Shown piece by piece: positions 35,034-44,669 of a DNA stretch of 64,000 nt. The stretch comes from Paracoccaceae bacterium (lineage in GTDB: Bacteria > Pseudomonadota > Alphaproteobacteria > Rhodobacterales > Rhodobacteraceae). The notes below the pieces were generated by a model. That model ran no database searches. It saw nothing but the letters and a program-made list of their open reading frames with translations, and had not been told where the DNA came from. Position 1 is the stretch's first letter. Each line of letters begins with the position of its first letter. Both the position numbers and the translations under genes were made by a program. The stretch is taken from positions 1-64,000 of the forward strand of contig JASBTX010000018.1 in the NCBI GenBank assembly GCA_030148225.1, in the 5' to 3' direction.

Positions 35034-36151
35034 ACCCGCGCTGCCCCCTCGGTAAGCGCGCCAAGCTTGGCATAGGCGATATCGGGATCGACCGCGCCGA
35101 AACCGGCGAATGTGCCAAAGCCGCAATCGCTGCCCGCGATGACGCGTTCGCGCCCGACAATATCGACAAAGCGCGCGATCCGCTCGGCCACGAGATCGGG
35201 ATGCTCGACAAAATTCGTCGTCGTGTCGACAACCCCGGGCACCAGCACCTTGTCATCTGGAATATCGGCCTTGCGGTCGCGGAACACCGTCCATTCATGT
35301 CCGTGACGCGGGTTCGAGGTCTCGAACAGGACATAGCGCGCATGGGTCGACATCAGCGTGTCGAACATCTTGGCCATCGGGATGTCACAGACATGCGGGC
35401 CCTCGTAATTGCCCCAGCAGATATGCACGCGCACTTTCTCGGCGGGTATCCCTTCCAGCGCGTGGTTCAGCGCCGCGACATGCGCATTGGCGATGGCGAT
35501 AAACTCGTCATCAGAGAGATCATTAAACAGCATGTGCCGCGACAGCGCCAGATCGGGGCAGTCCAGCTGCAGATCAAGCCCCGCGTCAACGATGGTGCGG
35601 TATTCCTCGCGCATGACATCGGCCAGCGCCGCCAGATAGGCCTCGCGCGAGGGGTAGTGGTCGTTTTGCAGGAAGAGCGAGATCACGCCGGGCGAGGCGG
35701 CATTCATGAAGCCGCGCGCGACACCCGCATCGGCCATGGCCGATTTCAGGTTGGCGATGTCTTTCTCCAGCTCGCCATTATTCTTGCTGCGAATCTCACC
35801 CACGCACATGGGCCTTGCATATTTCGGCGTGCCGCCATCATCGGCAAGCCGCGCCAGAAAGCTTGGGAATTGCTTCAGATCGGCGGGCGCGTTACGCGGG
35901 CTGTCGCCGTCAAAGCCGGTATAGCGGTCTTTGACATAGGTGGCATATGAAATCTTAGAGGTTTCACCATCCGACACGATGTCGACGCCGGCAGATTTCT
36001 GCCGCGCCACCGTGTCCGCGACCGCACGGGTCATGCAGGCATCAAACGCCGCCTGATCAAAGGGTTTTTCATGCTCGCGCGCAAAGATGAAATCCACCAC
36101 CTCCTGCGTGCGGGGCAGGCTGCCGACATGGGTTGTATTGATCCGGGTCAT
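35030..36151 (-). CDS. MetE C-terminal-like enzyme (cobalamin-independent methionine synthase II / EaCoMT family)
   Basis: The 373-residue product matches the C-terminal catalytic domain of MetE alone. It opens TTHVGSLPR, and carries the zinc ligands as VRVHICWGNYEGPH (His-x-Cys) and IAGSDCGFGTFAG (Cys). The MetE N-terminal domain is absent, so this is not methionine synthase in the usual sense. Stand-alone members include epoxyalkane:coenzyme M transferase and other enzymes that make or break C-S or C-C bonds using a zinc-activated thiol. It is coupled by ATGA overlaps to the cupin gene upstream and the RraA-like gene downstream. The substrate is unknown. Confidence 0.87.
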   Translation of the reverse strand: MTRINTTHVGSLPRTQEVVDFIFAREHEKPFDQAAFDACMTRAVADTVARQKSAGVDIVSDGETSKISYATYVKDRYTGFDGDSPRNAPADLKQFPSFLARLADDGGTPKYARPMCVGEIRSKNNGELEKDIANLKSAMADAGVARGFMNAASPGVISLFLQNDHYPSREAYLAALADVMREEYRTIVDAGLDLQLDCPDLALSRHMLFNDLSDDEFIAIANAHVAALNHALEGIPAEKVRVHICWGNYEGPHVCDIPMAKMFDTLMSTHARYVLFETSNPRHGHEWTVFRDRKADIPDDKVLVPGVVDTTTNFVEHPDLVAERIARFVDIVGRERVIAGSDCGFGTFAGFGAVDPDIAYAKLGALTEGAARV

Positions 36152-37113
36152 GAATGTCCTCCTGTAAATCCCTGCGTCAGGCCTGCAGCGTCGTCATTGC
36201 CGCGTATCCGGTAAATCGCGGCCTCTCCGGTCATCGCAGGGGTCAGGCTGCGCGACATGCCGGGTGGAACCAGAACGGTATCGCCGGGGGCGATGGTGGT
36301 ATCGCCGTCATCGGTGCTCAGATTCCAGTGCCCGGTCATTCCCATCAGAACTTCATGCCTGTCAAAGGTATAAGGGTCATCCTTAATGGAATTTCTCGAC
36401 AGGAAATGAATGTCGAAACCGGGCTTGTCCTGCAAGATCGCCCCATCGCCGACGATATGTGCAGGGCCGTCTGCCGACATGGCCATCATGTCCCAGTACC
36501 GCGCCACATAGCCGGGAATGACATCGCGCGCGGAGGGTTCGGGAAAGGCGGCCAGCGCCGCATCATCCAAAAGCGGCATCGGCCTGACCCCGTCGGGCAA
36601 CGCCTCGCCCTTTTTCGTGTCGAAAAGCTTGCCCGTTTCTGAGAGGACCAGCCCGTGATCGGCGGCGTCCTCGATCACCTGCGGTGCCCAGACGACACCG
36701 CCACCGGCATCGTCGCCACCCAGTATCGCCATGATCATCCCGTAATCGGTGCCGATATTTTCAAACCCCCGGAATATGCCGGTAGGAATGTTGAAAATAT
36801 CGCCCGGTTCCAGCACGACCTCGCCCGCGGTCCCCCAGCGCCCCCAGAAAAAGCGCCAGCGCCCGGAAAGAACGAAAAACACCTCGGCCGTGCGGTGGGA
36901 ATGCAGGCTGTTGCGGCATTTGGGCGGCTGTCCGGCGGCACCGATATTGAAGCCGGGGGTCTCGGCGATATGCACGTGCTGATCGGGGCTTTCCGATACC
37001 CCGCCACCGATGATGGTAAAGTTTTCCTTTTGATCGCTTCCCGGCGTGTGGGCGTCGATAAACGCGGTTTTGCAGGGGACGAGTTCGCCATAGCGAACGA
37101 TCTGAACACTCAT
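36148..37113 (-). CDS. Bicupin protein
   Basis: The 321-residue product has two cupin barrels. The first has SLHSHRTAEVFFVLSGRWRFFWG and GDIFNIPTGIFRGFEN, with the His-x-His and Glu metal ligands. The second has DRHEVLMGMTGHWNL and PGDTVLVPPGMSRSL, with one His and a Glu. Bicupins include dioxygenases, decarboxylases and isomerases of small acids or sugars. It is in the middle of the catabolic operon, 9 bp after the SnoaL-like gene and overlapping the MetE-like gene by 4 bases. A metabolic enzyme rather than a regulator is likely, as there is no DNA-binding part. Confidence 0.85.
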   Translation of the reverse strand: MSVQIVRYGELVPCKTAFIDAHTPGSDQKENFTIIGGGVSESPDQHVHIAETPGFNIGAAGQPPKCRNSLHSHRTAEVFFVLSGRWRFFWGRWGTAGEVVLEPGDIFNIPTGIFRGFENIGTDYGMIMAILGGDDAGGGVVWAPQVIEDAADHGLVLSETGKLFDTKKGEALPDGVRPMPLLDDAALAAFPEPSARDVIPGYVARYWDMMAMSADGPAHIVGDGAILQDKPGFDIHFLSRNSIKDDPYTFDRHEVLMGMTGHWNLSTDDGDTTIAPGDTVLVPPGMSRSLTPAMTGEAAIYRIRGNDDAAGLTQGFTGGHS

Positions 37114-37122
37114 TTGTGCCTC

Positions 37123-38091
37123 TTACATGTTGGCCAGCAGGATCTGTTTCCAGACGGCGGTTTCATCGAAAAGCGTGTATTCACGGCGCAGGCCCCAGGG
37201 GCCGAACTCGGCATGGGTGGCCCCCATCACATGCACCTCGGCCCCCGTGGGCGCGCCAAAGCTGCCCCAGCCTTCGTGTTTGCCCGTCAGGCCCCAGCGT
37301 ATCGCGGCGCGGGGGGGCATCATCGGGTCCTCGCGCCCGATCTGGTGATCGATCGTGAAACGGGCATTGGGAAAGCTTGCGCGCAGGCCCATCCAGAACT
37401 CATCGGCATCGCCATGGCTCAGCCCCGACATTCCGCCGGGATATTCCAGCGCGCAGGCCCTGTCATAGGCCTCGGGGATCACGGCCATATCCGCGCCCAT
37501 GATCCGGTTCAGGATATCGGCCAGCCGCACGCCCCATTCATTATCATTGCCCCGCCCGGTATAGGGTCCGGCGATATCGGTGTCGGGGCTGAAAGGGCGG
37601 GCGCATTTTTCCGGGCCGCCCTCGGTCTCGATCTGATCGGCGGCATAGTCGCGCGGTTCCCATCCCAGCTGGCGCACGATGGCGCCCTGATCACGGATCA
37701 GCCATTCGTCGTTGATCTGGTTGGCGATGGCATGACAATCGGCGATGATCCGGTATTGCAGCGGCGTTCCGCTCGCCTCTCCATAGACACCGCTGCCGGC
37801 ATGGGTGGCCGTGGAATGCAGACGGTGCGAACTCAACATGCCGTCTTCGGGGCTGCCCGACCAGATCACATCCTCACCGTAAAGGGTGCGGTCGGGAAAC
37901 TCGGCCAGTGTCGCCATGGTGGCGGCGATCACCCCCTGATTGCCCACCACAACCGATGCCGGAGAGCGCACGACGATATCGCTGGCATAATAATCATGCA
38001 GGCTGGCGATGCGCCGGTCTTCCCAGATTTCCTTGGTAATTCCGATGATATAGTCGGGGAAATCCCTGAATTTGGGGTCAAAACCCTTCAT
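37123..38091 (-). CDS. SnoaL/NTF2-like double-domain protein (divergent copy)
   Basis: I start at the ATG at 38091 (MKGFDPKFRDFPDY), which overlaps the LacI stop as ATGA; the ATG three codons earlier has no room for a ribosome site. The product has 322 residues and two SnoaL-like halves, the first near RRIASLHDYYASDIVVRSP, the second near DADEFWMGLRASFPNARFTID and HEGWGSFGAPTGAEVHVMG. It is the most divergent of the five such proteins in the cluster, lacking the C-terminal ENWV signature of the other four. SnoaL-fold proteins act as cyclases, dehydratases, isomerases or hydrolases on small molecules. Confidence 0.83.
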   Translation of the reverse strand: MKGFDPKFRDFPDYIIGITKEIWEDRRIASLHDYYASDIVVRSPASVVVGNQGVIAATMATLAEFPDRTLYGEDVIWSGSPEDGMLSSHRLHSTATHAGSGVYGEASGTPLQYRIIADCHAIANQINDEWLIRDQGAIVRQLGWEPRDYAADQIETEGGPEKCARPFSPDTDIAGPYTGRGNDNEWGVRLADILNRIMGADMAVIPEAYDRACALEYPGGMSGLSHGDADEFWMGLRASFPNARFTIDHQIGREDPMMPPRAAIRWGLTGKHEGWGSFGAPTGAEVHVMGATHAEFGPWGLRREYTLFDETAVWKQILLANM

Positions 38092-39110
38092 GTGCTCCAT
38101 CCTTTGGGAATGCGGGCTGATTGGCGGATGATCAGCGGGCCGTCGATTTCTATGCGCCGGGGCGATGTTTCGTGGCCCTCGATCTGGTCCATCAGCGTGG
38201 CCACGGTTTCGGTCACCATGCGGTTGGCGGGCTGGCGGACGGTGGTCAGGCCATAGGCAGGCCAGCCCGCGGTTGTCACATCATCGTAACCCACGACCGA
38301 CACATCATCCGGAACCTGCAGACCGCGTTCGTATCGCAGATAATCCATCACCGCGAAGGCCATGTGATCATTGGCCACAAACACGGCATCGGGATGGTCC
38401 GGCCCTTCAAACATGCGCGCGGCGGCGGCACGGGCGTTGTCCATCCGGAAATTCCCGGCCTCGCGCGCAATGAGCGTGGCACCACCGGCCTCGAGCCCGG
38501 CACGGAACCCTAATTCGCGGTCGCGCTGGGTCGATGCGCCCTCCCATCCGGCGATATAGCCGATGCGTTCATGCCCGCCCGCCAGCAGGAACTCGGCAAC
38601 CTTGCGCCCGCCCGCGACATTTGCCGATGTCACCGCCGAGAGCGTTTTGTCATCCTGCGACCGGTTGAAAAGCACCACCGGCACCCCGGCAGACCGGCAC
38701 CGCGCCGAAAGCTCGGATGACATCGCCACGGATGCGGCGACGATGCCATCAACCTGATAATCCAGAATTTCCTCGAGCACATTGTCGATTGTGCCGCTTT
38801 GGGTATTGGCCATGAAGATCAGCACATGATAGCCGCGTTCCTGCAACGCGTTCGAGAGACGTTCCAGCGCATCGGGATAGAACTGGTTTTCCAGATAGGC
38901 CACCACAAGCCCGATGATCCGGCTTTTGCCGCTGACCATGGCGCGCGCCAGCGTATTGGGCCGGTAGCCCAGCTCGGACGCTGCCTTGCGCACCTTTTCG
39001 GTCGTCTTGGCCGATGCCGAGGCACCCGGGGTAAAAACCCGGCTGACAGCCGACTGGCTGACACCTGCGCGCCGCGCAACCTCGAGCGAAGTGATCTTGG
39101 GCGCACTCAT
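38088..39110 (-). CDS. LacI-family transcription repressor
   Basis: The 340-residue product has the N-terminal LacI helix-turn-helix (TSLEVARRAGVSQSAVSRVF) and hinge helix (YRPNTLARAMVSGKSR), then a sugar-binding-type effector domain ending in the dimerisation part. It lies inside the catabolic operon, overlapping both neighbours. LacI members usually bind 14-20 bp palindromes with a central CG; two such sites lie in the 48133-48264 promoter region (separate entries). I infer that it represses the divergent operons, including its own, until the pathway substrate or an intermediate binds. Confidence 0.92.
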   Translation of the reverse strand: MSAPKITSLEVARRAGVSQSAVSRVFTPGASASAKTTEKVRKAASELGYRPNTLARAMVSGKSRIIGLVVAYLENQFYPDALERLSNALQERGYHVLIFMANTQSGTIDNVLEEILDYQVDGIVAASVAMSSELSARCRSAGVPVVLFNRSQDDKTLSAVTSANVAGGRKVAEFLLAGGHERIGYIAGWEGASTQRDRELGFRAGLEAGGATLIAREAGNFRMDNARAAAARMFEGPDHPDAVFVANDHMAFAVMDYLRYERGLQVPDDVSVVGYDDVTTAGWPAYGLTTVRQPANRMVTETVATLMDQIEGHETSPRRIEIDGPLIIRQSARIPKGWST

Positions 39111-39877
39111 CAGTCGGCCGTCCAGCCCCCGTCGATCAAAAGTGCGGTGCCCGTGACCAGCGCCGCCGCGTCCGAGGCGAGATAGACCACAGCGCCCATG
39201 ATATCCTCGACCTCGCCCACACGGCCCAGCTTGATTTTATCCTCGATCCACGCACGGCGCGCGGGATTGGCAAATGTCGGCTCGGTCAGCGGTGTGCGGA
39301 TGAAGGTGGGGCAGATCGTGTTGATCCGGATACCCTTCGGGCCCCATTCGATCGCCATGGATTTGACCATGCCCTCGATCCCGTGTTTCGAGGCCGCATA
39401 GACAGACCGGTCGATGCCGCCGACATGGCCCATCTGGCTGGAAATATGCATGATCGATCCGCCGCGTCCTGCGTCGATCATCGCTTTTGCCGTGGTCTGG
39501 CTCAGGAAATGGGCGGCGCGCATATTGACGCCCATCACCGCGTCATAATCATCCGGCTGCGTTTCGGTTGCAGGGGAATGCCGTGCCAGACCGGCAGAAT
39601 TTACAACAATATCAAATATCTGACCGCCGACCTTCGCGTCAATCATCTCCAGATCAGCGATATCGAGGACCAGCGCCTCTGCCGACATGCCCGCATCTGT
39701 CATCGCGCCGACTGCGTCATCCAGCCGCCCGGCACCGCGCGCGGCACAGATCACATGCGCCCCTGCCTCGGCCAGGGCAACAGCGCAGCCAAGACCAATC
39801 CCCGAACTGGCCCCGGTCACCAGCGCGTGGCGGCCATCGAGGCGGAATGAAGGGGTGCGGGGAAGGGTAAGTGTCAT
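39110..39877 (-). CDS. Classical short-chain dehydrogenase/reductase
   Basis: The 255-residue product has the cofactor site ALVTGASSGIGLGCAVAL, NSAGLARHSP (the NAG-like motif), the active-site Ser at MHISSQMG, YAASKHG (YxxxK), and a C-terminal LLIDGGWTAD. This is a complete classical SDR, probably NAD(H)-linked and acting on a sugar-like or polyol hydroxyl. Its start overlaps the SnoaL-like gene stop (ATGA) and its stop overlaps the LacI start by one base. It probably supplies one of the oxidation steps of the catabolic operon. Confidence 0.9.
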   Translation of the reverse strand: MTLTLPRTPSFRLDGRHALVTGASSGIGLGCAVALAEAGAHVICAARGAGRLDDAVGAMTDAGMSAEALVLDIADLEMIDAKVGGQIFDIVVNSAGLARHSPATETQPDDYDAVMGVNMRAAHFLSQTTAKAMIDAGRGGSIMHISSQMGHVGGIDRSVYAASKHGIEGMVKSMAIEWGPKGIRINTICPTFIRTPLTEPTFANPARRAWIEDKIKLGRVGEVEDIMGAVVYLASDAAALVTGTALLIDGGWTAD

Positions 39878-40923
39878 GCCGCGTCTCCGATGCCAGTGAT
39901 TGGCCCGGTCGGGCGTGCCTTGTTGAACTCGCGCAGCCGCGCCATGACATCGACGCCCAGTTGCCGGTAGACATGCAAAAGGTCCACCATCACCCAGTTT
40001 TCGCGGATGCGTCCGTCCGGCCCGCGCCGCCAGAAATCAAGCGAACGCATCTCGAGCGGCTGACCGGCGGGCGCGATTCCCATCCAGCCATCATGGGTCA
40101 ATGTCTGCTTCATGTCCGGCCAGCCGGTGACGCCCGCATAATCGCCATCCCCGAAGAAATGATGGGTGATCGCCTCGGCATGCTGCCCCCGGTCCGGCAT
40201 GGCGCGCAGAAACGGGATCTGGTGCCAGTTGCGAAATCCGGCGATGCCGCGGGCCGAGCCGATGCCCGAAGGCCCGTACCAGTTCATGCGCTCGTGCCAG
40301 TAGCGCGGCATTTCCATCGCCTCGGCAGGTTCCCGGGGGTGGCGCGTCATCGCCTTCAGCATGTCGATAATGTGCTGGCGCGTCTCGCGAGAGCGCGCCG
40401 GGTCGCCTGCCGCGGGCTGAAGCCCGTCCAGTGTCATCGGGGCAGGGGGGCACCACTCGCGCCCCAGCGACGGCGCCATGGGCCATGCGTGGGCCTGCAT
40501 CATCACCTCGGGCAGATCCCAGATCATCTGCGTCTCGACGACCCGGCCATCCTCGAAACGGTAGAACTCGTGAAACCGCATATGCGCCAGATGGCCCGTT
40601 GGCGGAATATCCAGAAACGGCGCGGCAAAGGTGCCGCAATAGAAACCGCCGGCACCCAGCCAGAGATGTCCGTGCTCGTCTTCGCCCGCGATCACGATAT
40701 AGTCGCGCCGTTCGGCATCGGGCATGGCCGCTGCCAGCGGCATCATCAGCACGTCCCAATACCCTTGCGCACCGGTCGCCGCATCAAACGGATGGCAAAG
40801 GCGCAGCTCGGCATCCGGCGCGATCACCGCATCCAGCGCGCGCCTCGCCCCGTCCGAAATGCCATCGGCCAGGGCCGCGCGCAGCGGCTGAAAGGCGGAT
40901 TTGGCATCGGTGGCTGGGTTCAT
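39874..40923 (-). CDS. SnoaL/NTF2-like double-domain protein
   Basis: I start at the ATG at 40923 ([14 protein letters not shown]), which overlaps the previous stop as ATGA; the track's extension runs into that gene. The 349-residue product has two SnoaL-like halves. The first holds [20 protein letters not shown] and [18 protein letters not shown], the second ends [23 protein letters not shown]. Both motifs recur in the proteins at 42785 and 48265, so these are paralogs. The conserved His, Glu and Asp residues in these stretches may be catalytic. It lies between the histidinol-dehydrogenase-like and SDR genes. Confidence 0.85.
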   Translation of the reverse strand: MNPATDAKSAFQPLRAALADGISDGARRALDAVIAPDAELRLCHPFDAATGAQGYWDVLMMPLAAAMPDAERRDYIVIAGEDEHGHLWLGAGGFYCGTFAAPFLDIPPTGHLAHMRFHEFYRFEDGRVVETQMIWDLPEVMMQAHAWPMAPSLGREWCPPAPMTLDGLQPAAGDPARSRETRQHIIDMLKAMTRHPREPAEAMEMPRYWHERMNWYGPSGIGSARGIAGFRNWHQIPFLRAMPDRGQHAEAITHHFFGDGDYAGVTGWPDMKQTLTHDGWMGIAPAGQPLEMRSLDFWRRGPDGRIRENWVMVDLLHVYRQLGVDVMARLREFNKARPTGPITGIGDAA

Positions 40924-42248
40924 TCCGCCGCCTCGCGGTGGGGTGCGGCCTGACCATAGGGCAGGTTGATACCGCCATAGCGGCGCACGCGGATATTGCA
41001 TTGCTCGGCATGGCCCACGAACCCTTCCAGCATGCAAAGGCGAGAGCCGTATTCGCCGATCAGCGTCGCGGCCTCGTCGGTCGTGACCTTCTGATAGCTG
41101 TGGGTCTTGAGGAACTTGCCCACCCAGAGCCCGCCGGTATAGCGCCCGGCCTTTTTCGTGGGCAGCGTGTGATTGGTGCCGATCACCTTGTCACCATTGG
41201 CCACGTTGGTGCGCGGCCCCAGAAACAGCGCGCCATAGCTGTGCATGTTTTCCAGAAACCAGTCATCGCGGTCGGTCATGACCTGCACATGTTCGTAGGC
41301 CATGTCATTGGCAACGCTCAGCATTTCGTCATAGGTATCGCACAGGACGATATCGCCGTAGTCAAGCCAGCTGGCCTCGGCGGTTTCGCGTGTCGGAAGG
41401 ATTTCCAGCAGGCGCGTGATCTCGTCCATCGTGGCCTCGGCCAGTGACCGGGAATTGGTGATCAGGCAGGCGGGCGAGTTATAGCCATGCTCTGCCTGCC
41501 CCAGAAGGTCGGTCGCGCAAAGCTCGCTGTCAACGCTGTCATCGGCGATCACCATCGTCTCGGTCGGGCCCGCAAAAAGGTCGATACCGACCTTGCCGTA
41601 AAGCTGCCGCTTGGCCTCGGCGACAAAGGCGTTGCCGGGGCCGACCAGCATATGCACAGGCTCAATGCTTTCGGTGCCCAGCGCCATGGCACCCACCGCC
41701 TGAATGCCGCCCAGGCAGTAAATCTCGTGCGCGCCGCCCAGATGCATCGCGGCCACGATGGCGGGGTGCGGTTCTCCGTTCTGGGGGGGGGCGGCGGCGA
41801 TGATGCGCGGCACACCCGCGACATTGGCCGTCAGCACCGACATATGCGCGCTGGCGACCATTGGAAACTTACCGCCCGGGACATAGCAACCGACCGACTG
41901 CACCGGAATATTACGATGCCCGAGGATCACGCCGGGCAGGGTTTCGACCTCGATATCCGTCATCGACGCGCGCTGCGCCTCGGCGAACCGGCGGATCTGA
42001 TCCTGGGCAAAGCGGATATCGGCCATGTCGCCGGGCGAGACCTTTTGCATGGCCGCCGCAATCTCGCTGTCGCTCAGGCGAAAGCTGGCCGGCGCGTAAT
42101 TGTCGAATTTCTGCGACAGATCACGCACCGCCGCGTCGCCGCGCGCGGCAATATCGGCCAGTGTCCCTTCGACGACCTGACGCACCTTGGCGTCATCTTC
42201 CGCCTTCTCGGCTTCGGGTTTGCTTTGCTTCAGAAATTGAATTGCCAT
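40920..42248 (-). CDS. Histidinol-dehydrogenase-family enzyme, catabolic paralog
   Basis: The 442-residue product has the HisD fold with [52 protein letters not shown] and [17 protein letters not shown], which includes the Gln-His zinc-ligand region. No other histidine gene is near, so it is unlikely to make histidine. Catabolic members such as HpsN, which oxidises dihydroxypropanesulfonate to the carboxylate, use the same two-step alcohol-to-acid chemistry. I infer an alcohol-to-acid oxidation in this pathway; HpsN identity is not claimed. It is coupled by ATGA to the next SnoaL-like gene. Confidence 0.88.
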   Translation of the reverse strand: MAIQFLKQSKPEAEKAEDDAKVRQVVEGTLADIAARGDAAVRDLSQKFDNYAPASFRLSDSEIAAAMQKVSPGDMADIRFAQDQIRRFAEAQRASMTDIEVETLPGVILGHRNIPVQSVGCYVPGGKFPMVASAHMSVLTANVAGVPRIIAAAPPQNGEPHPAIVAAMHLGGAHEIYCLGGIQAVGAMALGTESIEPVHMLVGPGNAFVAEAKRQLYGKVGIDLFAGPTETMVIADDSVDSELCATDLLGQAEHGYNSPACLITNSRSLAEATMDEITRLLEILPTRETAEASWLDYGDIVLCDTYDEMLSVANDMAYEHVQVMTDRDDWFLENMHSYGALFLGPRTNVANGDKVIGTNHTLPTKKAGRYTGGLWVGKFLKTHSYQKVTTDEAATLIGEYGSRLCMLEGFVGHAEQCNIRVRRYGGINLPYGQAAPHREAAE

Positions 42249-42257
42249 CCTGCTTAC

Positions 42258-42788
42258 TCACTCTTGCGGACGCGGGGCGGTTGCCTCCCCGCGGTCATAT
42301 TTTTCCCATCCATGGCCCTGGAACACGTCAACGCCAAGCTGGGCCAGAACATGCGGAAAATCCACCATGACCCAATTGTCCGATATGCGGCCATCTTCGA
42401 CCTTCCAGAAATCCATGTACCTGATTTCGATGCGTTTTCCGGTTGGGGCGACCCCCATGAACTCACCCGTATGGCTGGCCTCCTGACGGCCAAAGGCAGC
42501 GGCCCATTCCCCCATGTAAAGCCGCGCTTCATCCACACAGACCTTGTCGGAAAACGCCGCCTGAAACGGGCGCTGCCAATTGTCCTGAAATTCGCGCAGC
42601 CCGGTTTTTGTCCCGCAGCCCTGATTGCCCATCCAGCGAAAACTCTCGGCAAAGAACTGACCGATATCATCGATACGGTGATCGTTCAGCCCGTCGACCA
42701 TGCCCTCGATCACGGCGCGGGTTTCCCCGGTTCTTGACATATCCGTGTCGCGGCTCAGAACAGCCTGTTCAGGACGGGAACCTTTCAC
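42258..42788 (-). CDS. SnoaL/NTF2-like single-domain protein
   Basis: The product of 176 residues starts at a GTG that overlaps the previous stop (GTGA); an ATG 16 codons later is possible. It corresponds to one SnoaL domain, the second half of its longer neighbours, ending DGRISDNWVMVDFPHVLAQLGVDVF. FRWMGNQGCGTKTGLREFQDNWQRPF matches the opening of the second half in the others. It could pair with another chain to form the two-domain arrangement. It lies 9 bp before the histidinol-dehydrogenase-like gene. Confidence 0.83.
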   Translation of the reverse strand: MKGSRPEQAVLSRDTDMSRTGETRAVIEGMVDGLNDHRIDDIGQFFAESFRWMGNQGCGTKTGLREFQDNWQRPFQAAFSDKVCVDEARLYMGEWAAAFGRQEASHTGEFMGVAPTGKRIEIRYMDFWKVEDGRISDNWVMVDFPHVLAQLGVDVFQGHGWEKYDRGEATAPRPQE

Positions 42789-43780
42789 GTCGCACTCCTT
42801 TCAGCGGCAAAAAGGTCGTATCCCATCTGCAAAAGCACATGCGGGATATCGACAAAAACCCAGTTCTCCGCCAGCCGGTCACCTTCGCGCCGCCACCAGT
42901 CCGACACGCGCATATAAAGCCGCTTGCCGGTGGAGGGTTGATCAAGGAAGGGTTTGGCCTGAACGGCATTCAGCGACGGCCAACCGCCCGAGCAGATGAA
43001 ATCGCCATCGGCAAACCGGGTGAAATGCTGTGTTTCGCTGCCGGGGACGGCGCCGCCGATCCATTCGCTGAAGGTGTTTTCAAAGGGGACCTGAAAACCG
43101 GCGAAATCCTCGATCCCGATAAAGCTGCCAAAGGCTGCGGGCCCGTACCAGATCATGTTGTCATGCCAGAAGGGGCGCCATGCCTCATCGCGCGTGGCGA
43201 GCTGGCGCAGCATTTCCGTCACCAATGCCACCGAATCCGCCGAATGGGCCGGATCACTTTCATCCCAACGCAGCCCGTCCTGACCAAGCGGGCCGGGCAG
43301 GTAGCCGGTAAAGCCGCGCGCGTGCCCCGGGCTGGTTTTGATCGGCCATTGCCCGGCGGCGATCATCAGTTCCGGGATGTCGAGATAGATATAGCTTTCG
43401 ACGGCACGCCCGGCCTCCATCCGGTGAAACTCGCCAAAGCGCAGATGGGCAAGGGCGCCCGTTGGCCGGATGCCGAGCCATGGCTGGCTGAAACGCCCGC
43501 TGTAATAGCCCGTGGCCGTCACCCAGCCCTGGCCCGCATAGCTGCCGCCGAAGGCGATGTAATCACTGCGCTGAAGGCCCGTGAAACTTGCCCGCAAATC
43601 ATCAAGGAACCGCGCGCGATAGGCCCGCCCGCCGGTGACCGGTTCAAATGGATGGACAAGATTGATCTTGCCGTCCTCGGCAAAAAACGCATCGATCGCG
43701 GCATCCGTGTCGGTCGCCTGCATGCGTCTTTGCGCCTCGGCAAAGCGTTTCAAAGCGGCCTTGTTGGCGGACATGCCCAT
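42785..43780 (-). CDS. SnoaL/NTF2-like double-domain protein
   Basis: I start at the ATG at 43780 (MGMSANKAALKRF), 4 bp after the permease stop; the track start overlaps that gene. The 331-residue product has two SnoaL halves: QPWLGIRPTGALAHLRFGEFHRM with AVESYIYLDIPELMI in the first, and IWYGPAAFGSFIGIEDFAGFQ with RLAENWVFVDIPHVLLQMGYD in the second. It is a paralog of the proteins at 39874 and 48265. It is the first enzyme gene after the transporter genes, which suggests it may act early in the pathway, though order is weak evidence. Confidence 0.85.
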   Translation of the reverse strand: MGMSANKAALKRFAEAQRRMQATDTDAAIDAFFAEDGKINLVHPFEPVTGGRAYRARFLDDLRASFTGLQRSDYIAFGGSYAGQGWVTATGYYSGRFSQPWLGIRPTGALAHLRFGEFHRMEAGRAVESYIYLDIPELMIAAGQWPIKTSPGHARGFTGYLPGPLGQDGLRWDESDPAHSADSVALVTEMLRQLATRDEAWRPFWHDNMIWYGPAAFGSFIGIEDFAGFQVPFENTFSEWIGGAVPGSETQHFTRFADGDFICSGGWPSLNAVQAKPFLDQPSTGKRLYMRVSDWWRREGDRLAENWVFVDIPHVLLQMGYDLFAAERSAT

Positions 43781-43784
43781 CGAT

Positions 43785-44666
43785 CTAACCCTTGACCGCA
43801 CCCGCCGTCAGGCCGCTGACGATCTGACGCTGGAAGAACATCACAAGGATAAAGAGCGGCACGGTCGCCGAGACCACGGCGGCAACGGCAAACATCACGT
43901 TGCCTTCGGTATAGGTCGTGCCCAGATAGGCCGCGATTTCGGGGATCATCGTGCGGTTTTCTTCGGACAAGAGCATCGCCGTTACCGCAAAGTCGTTATA
44001 GGCCAGCAGAAAGCTGAAGAGCCCGGTCGTGATCACGCCCGGCCACATCACCGGAATGATCACGTGACGAAAGGCCTGAAACTGGGTGCAGCCATCGACC
44101 TTGGCGCTTTCGTCCAGTTCCTTGGGAATGTTCTGAAAGAACGAATGCAGCATCCAGAGGGTGAAGGGCTGGTTGATCGCCACCAGCACGATGATCGTTG
44201 TCGGCAGGATGCCCCAGAGGTTCCATTCAAAGAACGGCAGCAGATAGCCCGAGACCAGCGTGATCGGCGGCATGGCGCGAAAAATCAGCGCCGTGATCAG
44301 CAGCCAGAACGTGTATTTATGCCCCGAGCGCGACAGGGCGTAGCCCCCCAGCGTGCCGAATGTCAGCGAAGTGCAGACAACGAAGAAACAGACGATGAAG
44401 GTGTTGATGACGTTGCGCCAGAATTCTTCCTGTATCCAGGCACCGCGATAGCCGGCCTCGGTAAAGGCGCTGCCATATTCGGCCTTGGTCCGCTCACCCG
44501 TCAGCGCATAGGTCCAGTCCGCGATGGAAAAGAAATCCAGCTCGACCTTGAAGCTGCCCCATGCCGTCCAGATAAAGGGAAAGGCCGCGGCGATCAGCCA
44601 GATAATGGCAAAGCCATAGATCGTGATCCTGAGGCCCAGCGGTTTTCGTTGCGCAGCGCTTGCCAT
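43785..44666 (-). CDS. ABC sugar-type importer permease, MalG/UgpE-like
   Basis: The 293-residue product has about six membrane segments and the inner loop ELDESAKVDGCTQFQAFRHVIIPVMWPG, the EAA motif that contacts the ATPase. It pairs with the permease 3 bp upstream. The large periplasmic loop between the first two helices (about residues 40-90) is longer than in typical MalG. Family members import sugars, polyols or glycerophosphodiesters; the substrate here should be that of the catabolic operon. Confidence 0.9.
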   Translation of the reverse strand: MASAAQRKPLGLRITIYGFAIIWLIAAAFPFIWTAWGSFKVELDFFSIADWTYALTGERTKAEYGSAFTEAGYRGAWIQEEFWRNVINTFIVCFFVVCTSLTFGTLGGYALSRSGHKYTFWLLITALIFRAMPPITLVSGYLLPFFEWNLWGILPTTIIVLVAINQPFTLWMLHSFFQNIPKELDESAKVDGCTQFQAFRHVIIPVMWPGVITTGLFSFLLAYNDFAVTAMLLSEENRTMIPEIAAYLGTTYTEGNVMFAVAAVVSATVPLFILVMFFQRQIVSGLTAGAVKG

Positions 44667-44669
44667 GGG

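Noticed and set aside
36655-38256. 533-residue plus-strand ORF opposite the cupin and SnoaL-like genes
   Set aside because: Antisense shadow of GC-rich coding DNA. It has no domain motifs, and the minus-strand genes have clear families and coupled starts.
40920-42248. Calling the enzyme hisD
   Set aside because: No histidine genes nearby and a catabolic operon context; only the family is claimed.
39871-42737. Long plus-strand ORFs (39871-40953, 40431-41447, 41487-42737)
   Set aside because: All lie opposite well-supported SnoaL-like and HisD-like genes and show no recognisable motifs.
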